A stretch of 5,310 nt of DNA from Pseudomonadota bacterium. Its GTDB lineage: Bacteria > Pseudomonadota > Alphaproteobacteria > Rhizobiales > Xanthobacteraceae. The notes below the pieces were generated by a model. It worked only from the letters and a program-made list of their open reading frames with translations, ran no database searches and had not been told where the DNA came from. The stretch spans positions 1 to 5,310 of the forward strand of contig JAEXXW010000071.1 of assembly GCA_023405565.1 (NCBI GenBank). The letters run 5' to 3'. The position numbers and the translations under genes are program-made. This document shows, in pieces, positions 1 through 5,310 of this stretch (positions within the stretch are counted from its first letter, which is position 1; every line of letters starts with the position of its first letter).

Positions 1-1189
1 CTTTGAGGTGTCGGGTTGCATCCCAGATATCCTGATAGGACAGATAGATCGGTGCAATGCCAAGGCGAATGCAATCGGGCGCACGGAAGTCGCCAACCAC
101 GCCGCGCGCTTTCAGGGCCTGAATGATCGCGTAGCCTTCGGGATGATGATAGATCACGTGGTTGCCGCGCGTGTCTTCATCCTCCGGCGAGCCGAGACGA
201 AGATGGTGCCCCGCGCAGTCCCGCGCGATCAGGTCGACCATCAGCGCGCCCATCTTTTTTGCCTTGGCGCGCAATGGCTCGATCCCGGCATCGGCAATGA
301 TGCGCACCGCTTCATCTAGCACCGACAGCGCAACGACCGGTGGTGTACCTGTCATCATGCGACGAATACCCTGCGCCGGGCGATAATCGGAGACGAAATC
401 GAACGGTGTGGCATGGCCCATCCAGCCGGAGAGCGGCTGCCGCATCGCCTCGTGATGCCGCCGCGCGGCGAACAGGAAAGCCGGCGCACCAGGACCGCCA
501 TTGAGATATTTGTAGCCGCAGCCGACGGCGAAATCTGCCTTCGCGTCATTAAGTGCCACCGGCACGGCGCCGGCGCTGTGGCACAGATCCCAGATCATCA
601 AAGCGCCCGCCTTATGAGCCTGCGCCGTGATGGTGGTCATGTCCTCGATGCGGGCCGTTTTGTAGTTGACGTGGCTGAAGGTCACCGCTGCCACGCTGTC
701 ATCAAGCGCGGCTGCAAGACCATCCGGCTCGGCATAGCGGATGTCGCAGCCCAGCATCCCGGCAAGACCCTGCACAATATAGATGTCGGTCGGGAAATTA
801 CTCATGCTGGTGACGATGGTGCGCCGGCCGGGCCGCATCGTCAGAGCGGCGGAAAGACATTTGAACAGATTGACCGAGGTTGTCTCGCCGGCGATGACCT
901 CCTCACCATCGGCGCCGATCAGCGGTGCAATGCGCGCGCCGACGCGCAATGGCAGGTCGATCCACTGATGATCATTCCAGCCGGAAATGGCTGAGCGGCC
1001 CCATTCATCGTCGATCGTGCGCCGTGCACGCGCCGCAGCCGCCTTGGGCAGCAGGCCGAGCGAGTTGCCATCGAGATAGATGACCCTTTCGGGGATCGTA
1101 AATGCATCCCGACAAGAGCGAAGGGGATCGGCGCGGTCCAACGCCGCGATGTCGGCGGGCCGCTTGCCCAAATTTTCTGCCGCTGTCAT
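1..1189 (-). CDS. kynU: Kynureninase (EC 3.7.1.3), C-terminus cut by the window edge
   Basis: This is a PLP-dependent cytosolic enzyme that hydrolyses L-kynurenine to anthranilate and L-alanine in tryptophan catabolism. The minus strand reads without a stop for 396 codons; the family is about 415 residues, so only a short tail is missing. Visible signatures are YLDGNSLG (38-45), SNFPTD (130-135), DLCHSAGA (201-208), the PLP-lysine motif GYKYLNGGPG (K227), GWMGH (W256) and GTPP (T282). D201, H204, Y226, K227, W256 and T282 fall at the same numbers I recall for the Pseudomonas fluorescens enzyme. Thr at 282, where human 3-hydroxykynurenine-preferring kynureninase has Asn, and Trp63 suggest the bacterial kynurenine-preferring, anthranilate-forming type; this is inferred from family knowledge. 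The start is the ATG at 1189-1187: an in-frame TAG lies three codons upstream. No good Shine-Dalgarno precedes it, because the 20-bp palindrome abuts the ATG. The gene is divergent from the dehydrogenase/transporter unit. Confidence 0.96.
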   Translation of the reverse strand, partial: MTAAENLGKRPADIAALDRADPLRSCRDAFTIPERVIYLDGNSLGLLPKAAAARARRTIDDEWGRSAISGWNDHQWIDLPLRVGARIAPLIGADGEEVIAGETTSVNLFKCLSAALTMRPGRRTIVTSMSNFPTDIYIVQGLAGMLGCDIRYAEPDGLAAALDDSVAAVTFSHVNYKTARIEDMTTITAQAHKAGALMIWDLCHSAGAVPVALNDAKADFAVGCGYKYLNGGPGAPAFLFAARRHHEAMRQPLSGWMGHATPFDFVSDYRPAQGIRRMMTGTPPVVALSVLDEAVRIIADAGIEPLRAKAKKMGALMVDLIARDCAGHHLRLGSPEDEDTRGNHVIYHHPEGYAIIQALKARGVVGDFRAPDCIRLGIAPIYLSYQDIWDATRHLK

Positions 1190-1209
1190 AATTTTCTATA
1201 TAGAAAATT
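1190..1209. promoter_or_regulatory. Perfect 20-bp palindrome, candidate operator
   Basis: AATTTTCTATATAGAAAATT is identical to its own reverse complement over all 20 bases. It ends one base before the kynU start codon and sits in the divergent intergenic region of an otherwise GC-rich sequence. An exact, AT-rich, non-coding inverted repeat between divergent genes is typical of a dimeric regulator's binding site. Known regulators of kyn genes include the Lrp/AsnC-family KynR of Pseudomonas; MarR or GntR proteins are also possible, and the motif alone does not decide. Its TATATA/TATAGA core could also serve as a -10 element on either strand. No regulator gene lies in the window. Confidence 0.65.
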
Positions 1210-1271
1210 TTTTCGCTACGGGCTAGCCTTTTCCAGTCCGCAACTTGGTATTCTTCCGGCCCGGGTTATCA
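1190..1271. promoter_or_regulatory. Divergent intergenic region between kynU and the dehydrogenase/transporter unit
   Basis: These 82 bp are the only place where promoters for both kynU and the four-gene plus-strand unit would be expected. Apart from the 20-bp palindrome they hold a poly-T stretch directly after it (1205-1213), an 8-bp GGCTAGCC palindrome (1221-1228) and CCCGGG (1260-1265), whose GGG is the only weak ribosome-binding candidate before the ATG at 1272. I see no convincing sigma-70 -35/-10 pair on either strand; the TATATA in the palindrome is the best -10 candidate for both directions. Location supports a promoter region; exact elements are uncertain. Confidence 0.45.
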
Positions 1272-2060
1272 ATGAAACGTATCGGTATTGTCGGATTTGG
1301 TTTCATCGGAGCCTCGTTGTTCCGTTGCATCGAGAATAGCGAGGTCGCGGGACTACAGACCGCATTCGTCCATAACCGATCGGACGACAAGCTCGCCAAC
1401 GTCCCGGCCAACCTTGTCCTGCATCGTCTTGAGGACTTTGCCGATCGCGGTGCCGATCTGATCGTCGAATGCGCGCATCCAGACGTCACCATCGATCATG
1501 GTACGGCATTCCTGCGGCGCGCCGATTACATGCCGCTGTCGGTGACGGCGCTCGCCGATGACGCGCTGCGCGAGCGCCTTGTCGCGCAAGCCACAAAAAG
1601 CGGCCATCATCTGCTTTTGCCACGTGGCGCGCTGGTCGGCATGGACAGCCTGTTTTCGTGGCGGCACATGTGGCGCGATGTTACGATCACCTTCCGTAAG
1701 CATCCGCGTAATCTCGATTTGAGCCGCACGGGACGCGCCGCCGAGAACATTGTTGGGCCGTTGACGCTCTATGATGGGCCAGTGCGCGGCATCGCCGCCG
1801 ATTATCCGCGAAACGTCAACACGATGGTCACGTGCGCGCTCGCAAGCGTCGGTCTCGATCGTTGCCGCGCAAGACTTGTTGCCGACCCGTCACTCGATCA
1901 CGCAGTCGCCGAAGTGGAAGCGTGGGGCACCGATGGCTCCTATCTGTCGACGGTCAAGCGCCAGCCGGCTGTTGGTGTGTCGGGGACGGAGATGTTTCAA
2001 TCCACCCTGCGCTCCGTCCTGAAGGCGACTGGCACCCTTCATGCTTTGGATTTCACCTAG
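1272..2060 (+). CDS. Aspartate dehydrogenase-like (DUF108/NadX family) NAD(P)-binding protein
   Basis: A 262-residue cytosolic protein, the usual length for L-aspartate dehydrogenases, which interconvert L-aspartate and iminoaspartate/oxaloacetate with NAD(P). The N-terminus is a Rossmann fold with GFGFIG (8-13) and an ECAHP segment (66-70). The second half has the family landmarks LPRGALVGMDSL (116-127), YPRNVN (178-183), GLDRCRARLVADP (194-206) and VEAWG (215-219). In AspDHs as I recall them, a catalytic His sits just before the last motif (NVHQVE or similar); here the aligned residue appears to be Ala213, so aspartate dehydrogenase activity is doubtful. The ATG at 1272 was chosen over an in-frame TTG at 1245 because it puts the glycine motif at the normal distance from the N-terminus and has a weak GGG upstream. 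It leads the transporter unit, with 51 nt to the next gene, suggesting a role in metabolism of the transported amino acid or in NAD-related chemistry. Substrate unknown. Confidence 0.8.
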   Translation: MKRIGIVGFGFIGASLFRCIENSEVAGLQTAFVHNRSDDKLANVPANLVLHRLEDFADRGADLIVECAHPDVTIDHGTAFLRRADYMPLSVTALADDALRERLVAQATKSGHHLLLPRGALVGMDSLFSWRHMWRDVTITFRKHPRNLDLSRTGRAAENIVGPLTLYDGPVRGIAADYPRNVNTMVTCALASVGLDRCRARLVADPSLDHAVAEVEAWGTDGSYLSTVKRQPAVGVSGTEMFQSTLRSVLKATGTLHALDFT

Positions 2061-2086
2061 TATGACTTCACATAGAATGACTTCAC
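2052..2086 (+). repeat. 15-bp tandem repeat, about 2.3 copies, spanning the stop of the dehydrogenase-like gene
   Basis: TTCAC recurs at 2052, 2067 and 2082, exactly 15 bp apart, within the units TTCACCTAGTATGAC (2052-2066) and TTCACATAGAATGAC (2067-2081), which differ at two positions; a third partial copy starts at 2082. The first unit includes the end of the dehydrogenase-like gene and its TAG stop (2058-2060). Because 15 is a multiple of three, the reading frame repeats as DFT-stop-YDFT-stop-NDFT. It looks like a recent small tandem duplication at the 3' end of the gene. I see no evidence of function. Confidence 0.75.
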
Positions 2087-2099
2087 CTCTGCCGGTTCT

Positions 2100-2103
2100 G
2101 GAG
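2100..2103 (+). promoter_or_regulatory. Ribosome binding site of the substrate-binding protein gene
   Basis: GGAG lies 8 nt before the ATG at 2112. In-frame TAG codons at 2058 and 2073 limit any longer start, so this site fixes the start. It is the clearest Shine-Dalgarno in the window, as expected for the abundant periplasmic component of a transporter. Confidence 0.7.
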
Positions 2104-2111
2104 ATTTCGAT

Positions 2112-3086
2112 ATGCGTCGGATTCTGAAGGTTGTTTCGCTGGTCAGCGCTGCCATGTTGTTGACGACTGGCGCGATGGCGCAGACCAAAAAGGTCGCGAT
2201 CGCCAATTTCGGGCCGCACGGTTCGTTGGAGCAGGTGATCGCGGGCTTCAAGGAGGCGCTCGCCGAAAGGGGCTTCGTCGATGGCAAGAACGTCACCTAT
2301 GACTACAGCCATTGTAACTTCGATCCTGCTCTGGTGCCGCAGGTGCTGACCAAGCTCGAGGCCGGCAAACCGGACGTGATGCTAACCGTGACGACGCCGA
2401 TGACTCAGGCCGCTGTGAAGATCGTTCGCGATCAGTCCATTCCGATTGTCTTTGCGCCGGTGACGGATCCTGTGGCGGCCGGGCTTGTGCCGGACTGGAA
2501 TCATGGCTCCGCCCGCTTCGTCGGCGCATCCAATCTGCAGTCGATGGATGCGGTCTTCGCCTTTGCGCGCAATCTGCTCGGCAACAACATCAAGTCGTTC
2601 GGCATGCTCTATAATCCGGGCGATGCCAACGACGTTGCCAACAAGAATCTTGCGGAAAGCACGGCCAAGGCGGCCGGTCTGGACTTCAAGGCTGTCGGCG
2701 TCGATTCTGTCGGCGATATCGCGCAGCGCGCGGCCGGCTTGCAAGGCGTCGATTTCATCTATGCGATTCCATCGAGCCTCCTGATGCCGGCGTTGCCGGC
2801 CATTGCCTCCACCGCGGACCGCATGAACATTCCGGTGATTAGTTCGTCGCCGCAAGGCGCGCAGGATCATGTCGTGCTCGGCGCGATGTCGGTGTCATGG
2901 AGCAAGGTCGGCTATCAGGCCGGTCTGCGCGCGGCTGATATCCTGTCGGGCAAGAAGCCGCCCGAACTCACCAACTACAAGCCGATGCCGGAGGATCATG
3001 TCGCCGTCATCAGTGGCAAGCGGTTGAAGCAGGCGGGCAAGACGTTGCCGGCGGCTCTGGCCGACTGCAAATGCGTCGTTGAGTAA
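2112..3086 (+). CDS. ABC transporter periplasmic substrate-binding protein, ABC_sub_bind (TrpX-like) family
   Basis: A 324-residue secreted protein expected to bind a small ligand in the periplasm and deliver it to the permease. Residues 1-23 form a Sec signal peptide: basic MRRILK, a hydrophobic stretch and a likely AMA|QT cleavage after Ala23, with no lipobox cysteine. The mature part shows the two-lobed pattern of Pfam ABC_sub_bind (PF04392): KKVAIANFGPHGSLEQ (26-41), KPDVMLTVTTPMTQAAVK (86-103), IPIVFAPVTDPVAAGLV (110-126), the hinge-like MLYNPGDAND (165-174), VDFIYAIPSSLL (213-224), IPVISSS (240-246) and GYQAGLRAADILSGKKP (267-283). The pneumococcal TrpX of this family is a tryptophan binder; other members are uncharacterised, so tryptophan or kynurenine as ligand is inferred from that and from adjacent kynU. 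Three cysteines remain in the mature protein (68, 319, 321); the last two form a CxC near the C-terminus. The ATPase gene follows at once. Confidence 0.92.
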   Translation: MRRILKVVSLVSAAMLLTTGAMAQTKKVAIANFGPHGSLEQVIAGFKEALAERGFVDGKNVTYDYSHCNFDPALVPQVLTKLEAGKPDVMLTVTTPMTQAAVKIVRDQSIPIVFAPVTDPVAAGLVPDWNHGSARFVGASNLQSMDAVFAFARNLLGNNIKSFGMLYNPGDANDVANKNLAESTAKAAGLDFKAVGVDSVGDIAQRAAGLQGVDFIYAIPSSLLMPALPAIASTADRMNIPVISSSPQGAQDHVVLGAMSVSWSKVGYQAGLRAADILSGKKPPELTNYKPMPEDHVAVISGKRLKQAGKTLPAALADCKCVVE

Positions 3087-3087
3087 T

Positions 3088-3891
3088 ATGGCGGACGTAG
3101 GTACCGCGCATCCTGTTCTTGCGCTGAAGGATCTGCGCAAGACCTTTCATCAGGGAACGGCGGATCGGCGGACGGCACTCGACAATGTGTCGCTGACGCT
3201 GGAACGCGGCGATTTCGCCGTCATCATCGGCGGTAATGGCGCTGGCAAGAGTACCTTGCTGAACACCATTGCCGGCGAGATCACGCCGGACAGCGGCAAC
3301 GTCACGATCGATGGTACGGATGTGGTGCCGATGCCGACGCATCGACGTGCAAAATGGCTGGCACGGGTGTTTCAGGACCCGTTGGCCGGTACCGCTGGGA
3401 CGCTGACGGTTGCGGAAAATCTGTCGATCGCGCAGCGGCGCGGACAACGCAGTGGCTTGCGCTGGGGACTGAACGCCAACAGCCGTACATTTTATCAGCA
3501 GCGGGTGGCTGCGCTCGGTCTTGGCCTCGAAAGTAGGATGGATCAGAAAGTCGGCCAATTGTCCGGCGGCCAACGTCAATCGCTGGCACTGACCATGGCT
3601 GTGTTGACATCGCCGAAGTTGCTGCTGCTGGACGAGCATTGCGCCGCGCTCGATCCGAAGACTGCTGATCTCGTCATGCAGGAAACCGTCCGGGCGGTCA
3701 GCGAAAGCCATCTCACGGCATTGATGGTCACGCATAACATGCAGCACGCGATCCAGTTCGGAAACCGGCTGATCATGATGATGAGCGGAAGGATCGTCTA
3801 TGAAGCACGAGGGGAAGAAAAAGCCGCGCTGACGATTGATCATCTCGTGCGCCGCTTTCACATCACCAGTGACCGTATGGTGTTGAGCTGA
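3088..3891 (+). CDS. ABC transporter ATP-binding protein (TrpZ-like)
   Basis: A 267-residue cytoplasmic ATPase that powers the neighbouring permease. All nucleotide-binding motifs are intact: Walker A GGNGAGKS (48-55), Q-loop Q96 in VFQDP, signature LSGGQRQ (158-164), Walker B LLLLDE (178-183), D-loop ALDP (187-190) and switch His216 in VTHN. The segment LDEHCAALDPKTA resembles the LDEHTAALDPKTA typical of the uncharacterised ATPases paired with PF04392 binding proteins, as I recall that family, which separates it from the LivG/LivF branched-chain type. The ATG at 3088 is one base after the stop of the binding-protein gene. An in-frame TTG at 3079 would overlap that gene by 8 nt and add three residues; the ATG is preferred. 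Its ribosome site is weak (GAG at 3081-3083), so translation is probably coupled to the upstream gene. The stop overlaps the next start. Confidence 0.94.
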   Translation: MADVGTAHPVLALKDLRKTFHQGTADRRTALDNVSLTLERGDFAVIIGGNGAGKSTLLNTIAGEITPDSGNVTIDGTDVVPMPTHRRAKWLARVFQDPLAGTAGTLTVAENLSIAQRRGQRSGLRWGLNANSRTFYQQRVAALGLGLESRMDQKVGQLSGGQRQSLALTMAVLTSPKLLLLDEHCAALDPKTADLVMQETVRAVSESHLTALMVTHNMQHAIQFGNRLIMMMSGRIVYEARGEEKAALTIDHLVRRFHITSDRMVLS

Positions 3892-4793
3892 TGACGGCGA
3901 TCCTGACGGCCTATTACAATCTGATCCCGATCACGCTGCTGCAGGGCGTAATCTATGCCTTTGTCGCGCTTGCAATCATGATTCCATTTCGACTGTTGTC
4001 ATTCCCTGATCTGACGGCGGAAGGATCTTTTCCGCTCGGTGCGAGCGTAACGGCGGCGATGCTGGCGGCAGGGCTCGAGCCGGTATTGGCGACATTACTG
4101 GCGCTGATCGCGGGCTTTGCCGCCGGTGCAACGACGGCGCTGATCCATCGCGTCTTCCGGCTCAACACCTTGCTGTGCGGCATTCTTGTGGTGACGATGC
4201 TCTACAGCATCGACATCCGCATTATGGGCAAGCCGAATATTCCGATGTTCACATACGATGATCTGTTCGGGATCTTTCTTGGCGATCATGCGCGGTCTCT
4301 GACGGCGCGCATTCTCTTCGTCACGGCGCTGGCTGTGATGTTCACGGTCGCCCTTTACGCTTTCCTGAAGACCGAGATGGGTTTCGCCTTGCGGGCAGTA
4401 GGGGCCAGCCAGACCATGGCGCGCGCGCAGGGGCTGTCGATCTCTTATTATGTCGTGCTCGGTATTGGCATGGCTGGAGCGCTCAGCGCCATGGGCGGTT
4501 CGATCCTGGCACAAAGTCAGAGTTTCGCTGACGTCAATATGGGCTTCGGCGTGCTGGTGAATGGCCTTGCGGCATTGATCGTTGGCGAGCAGCTGGTCGG
4601 CCGCAATACGCTCGCGCGTCAGCTTGCCGCGCCGCTGGTCGGCGCGATTGTCTATTATCAGGTGGTCAGCTTCGCGCTGGCGCTCGGCATGCAGCCCTCC
4701 GACCTTAAGCTGCTGACCGGCATCTTCGTGTTGCTGCTGCTCGGCCTGCCATTGCTGAAAAACCGTACCGCTCGTTCGGATATGATCGGCTAA
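3891..4793 (+). CDS. ABC transporter permease, BPD_transp_2 family (TrpY-like)
   Basis: A 300-residue inner-membrane permease forming the channel of the importer. Hydrophobic segments suggest about eight or nine membrane spans, roughly at 12-33, 47-60, 63-87, 92-105, 139-158, 185-205, 217-235, 245-267 and 271-289. The motif LLSFPDLTAEGSFPLGASV (35-53) is characteristic of permeases paired with PF04392 binding proteins. The cytoplasmic loop EMGFALRAVGASQTMARAQGLS (162-183) is the likely ATPase contact, as in other members of the branched-chain amino-acid/ribose permease superfamily. Start and upstream stop overlap by one base in TGATG, indicating translational coupling. There is only one permease gene, so the channel is presumably a homodimer with two copies of the ATPase. 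It is the last gene of the unit and ends 15 nt from the convergent DUF3891 gene. Confidence 0.93.
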   Translation: MTAILTAYYNLIPITLLQGVIYAFVALAIMIPFRLLSFPDLTAEGSFPLGASVTAAMLAAGLEPVLATLLALIAGFAAGATTALIHRVFRLNTLLCGILVVTMLYSIDIRIMGKPNIPMFTYDDLFGIFLGDHARSLTARILFVTALAVMFTVALYAFLKTEMGFALRAVGASQTMARAQGLSISYYVVLGIGMAGALSAMGGSILAQSQSFADVNMGFGVLVNGLAALIVGEQLVGRNTLARQLAAPLVGAIVYYQVVSFALALGMQPSDLKLLTGIFVLLLLGLPLLKNRTARSDMIG

Positions 4794-4808
4794 ACGTTTT
4801 TGCTTCGC

Positions 4809-5310
4809 TCAAGCCGGCACGAGCCGGAAGTGCTCCCATTCTGTCGGCGTGCGCTTGAGTGCCGCTGGCCAGCCGCCTTCAGTGTTGCCAAGGCCAGGTT
4901 CGATGCGTCGGCCCGCATAAGCGAATTCCGAATTGTTGGTCGCAAAGGGGAAGGGCGAGAGCGAATAAACGCCCGGTTCGACCGGACGAATGGTCACGGA
5001 CACATCCTCGTTCGCGCTCATCGGTACGTTCTCGAACACCTGCTCAACCCGCTCTGACGGATGGATGCGGTTAAAATACAGCGCCAGCGTATCGATGAAT
5101 TGAAGCTGCTTGTAGTTCTGGAACAGCTTTCGATCGTCGAGCCAGGCAGCTGTGCTTGGATCCTTCTCAAGCTGGCTCTTCAAACGGGCCTGCCGGTCGA
5201 GTTCGCCGTTGAGCATCTTGTCGGCCAAGGGGCGATCCTGTTCGGCGATCTTGTCGAGCAGCACCATTTTGGAAAGACCATAGCGACCATTGTAAAGGCC
5301 CCAGCTATGC
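4809..5310 (-). CDS. DUF3891 family protein, C-terminal part only
   Basis: The minus strand reads openly from the window edge to a TGA at 4811-4809, giving the last 166 residues; the start lies beyond the window, so the ATG at 5267 is internal. The visible part begins HSWGLYNGRYGLSKM, continues with a charged helical stretch (DKMLNGELDRQARLKSQLEKD), then NYKQLQFIDTLALYFNRI, and ends in a beta-rich region with VTIRPVEPGVYSLSPFPF and AYAGRRIEP. This order, with a mid-protein HS(R/W)xG-like segment, a helix ending in a (L/F)xDxL(A/S)L pattern and a late (L)SPxPF motif, is what I remember of DUF3891 (PF13030), a family of about 250 residues with no known function. There is no membrane segment or signal in the visible part. 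It is convergent to the transporter unit and probably unrelated to it. The family call is from memory of the pattern, so moderately sure. Confidence 0.72.
   Translation of the reverse strand, partial: HSWGLYNGRYGLSKMVLLDKIAEQDRPLADKMLNGELDRQARLKSQLEKDPSTAAWLDDRKLFQNYKQLQFIDTLALYFNRIHPSERVEQVFENVPMSANEDVSVTIRPVEPGVYSLSPFPFATNNSEFAYAGRRIEPGLGNTEGGWPAALKRTPTEWEHFRLVPA

Noticed and set aside
413..994. 193-codon plus-strand open frame
   Set aside because: It lies wholly opposite kynU, whose conserved motifs fix the true strand and frame; long antisense frames are common in high-GC DNA.
1245..1271. TTG start nine codons upstream for the dehydrogenase-like gene
   Set aside because: There is no ribosome site before it, and it would put extra residues before the Rossmann strand, which fits best right after the ATG at 1272.
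3079..3087. TTG start for the ABC ATPase, overlapping the upstream gene by 8 nt
   Set aside because: The ATG at 3088 is a better codon and gives the usual short N-terminus; the extra three residues carry no information.
3010..3861. 283-codon minus-strand open frame
   Set aside because: It is antisense to the ABC ATPase, which has every expected motif. The antisense product is rich in Arg and His and shows no domain.
4095..4514. 139-codon minus-strand open frame
   Set aside because: It is antisense to the permease; its charged composition is the mirror of hydrophobic codons.
4796..4814. TTTTT followed by GCTT...AAGC as a terminator for the transporter unit
   Set aside because: The T-run comes before the 4-bp stem, the wrong order for the plus strand, and the stem is too weak.
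4814..4827. CCGGC-ACGA-GCCGG hairpin near the end of the DUF3891 gene as a terminator
   Set aside because: The stem has only 5 bp, lies inside the coding end and has no U-run after it on either strand.

Overview
The window looks like chromosomal DNA of an alphaproteobacterium. High GC in coding regions, strong G/C at third codon positions, and the look of the proteins suggest Hyphomicrobiales, perhaps the Bradyrhizobium/Rhodopseudomonas/Afipia group. That placement is an inference from style, not from a marker gene. No RNA gene, insertion sequence, phage gene or CRISPR array is visible. Genes cover nearly everything; the largest gap is 82 bp.

Layout: (1) 1-1189, minus strand: kynureninase (KynU), complete at its N-terminus and cut at the window edge near its C-terminus. 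(2) 1190-1271: a divergent intergenic region that begins, flush against the kynU start codon, with a perfect 20-bp AT-rich palindrome. (3) 1272-4793, plus strand: a compact four-gene unit. It encodes an aspartate-dehydrogenase-like (DUF108) NAD(P) protein, a periplasmic substrate-binding protein of the ABC_sub_bind (TrpX-like) family, an ABC ATPase and a membrane permease. The three transporter genes are almost touching (1-nt gap, then 1-nt overlap). (4) 4809-5310, minus strand: the C-terminal part of a DUF3891-family protein, converging on the permease gene with a 15-nt gap.

KynU cleaves L-kynurenine to anthranilate and L-alanine, a central step of tryptophan breakdown. The divergent transporter belongs to the family type that includes the streptococcal tryptophan transporter TrpXYZ. 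The simplest reading is a small regulon for uptake and catabolism of tryptophan, kynurenine or a related amino acid, with the central palindrome as a possible shared operator. The ligand, the regulator and the role of the dehydrogenase-like protein are not shown by the sequence. That protein keeps the AspDH fold signatures but appears, by eye, to lack the conserved active-site histidine, so it may act on another substrate. A short in-frame 15-bp tandem duplication lies around its stop codon.
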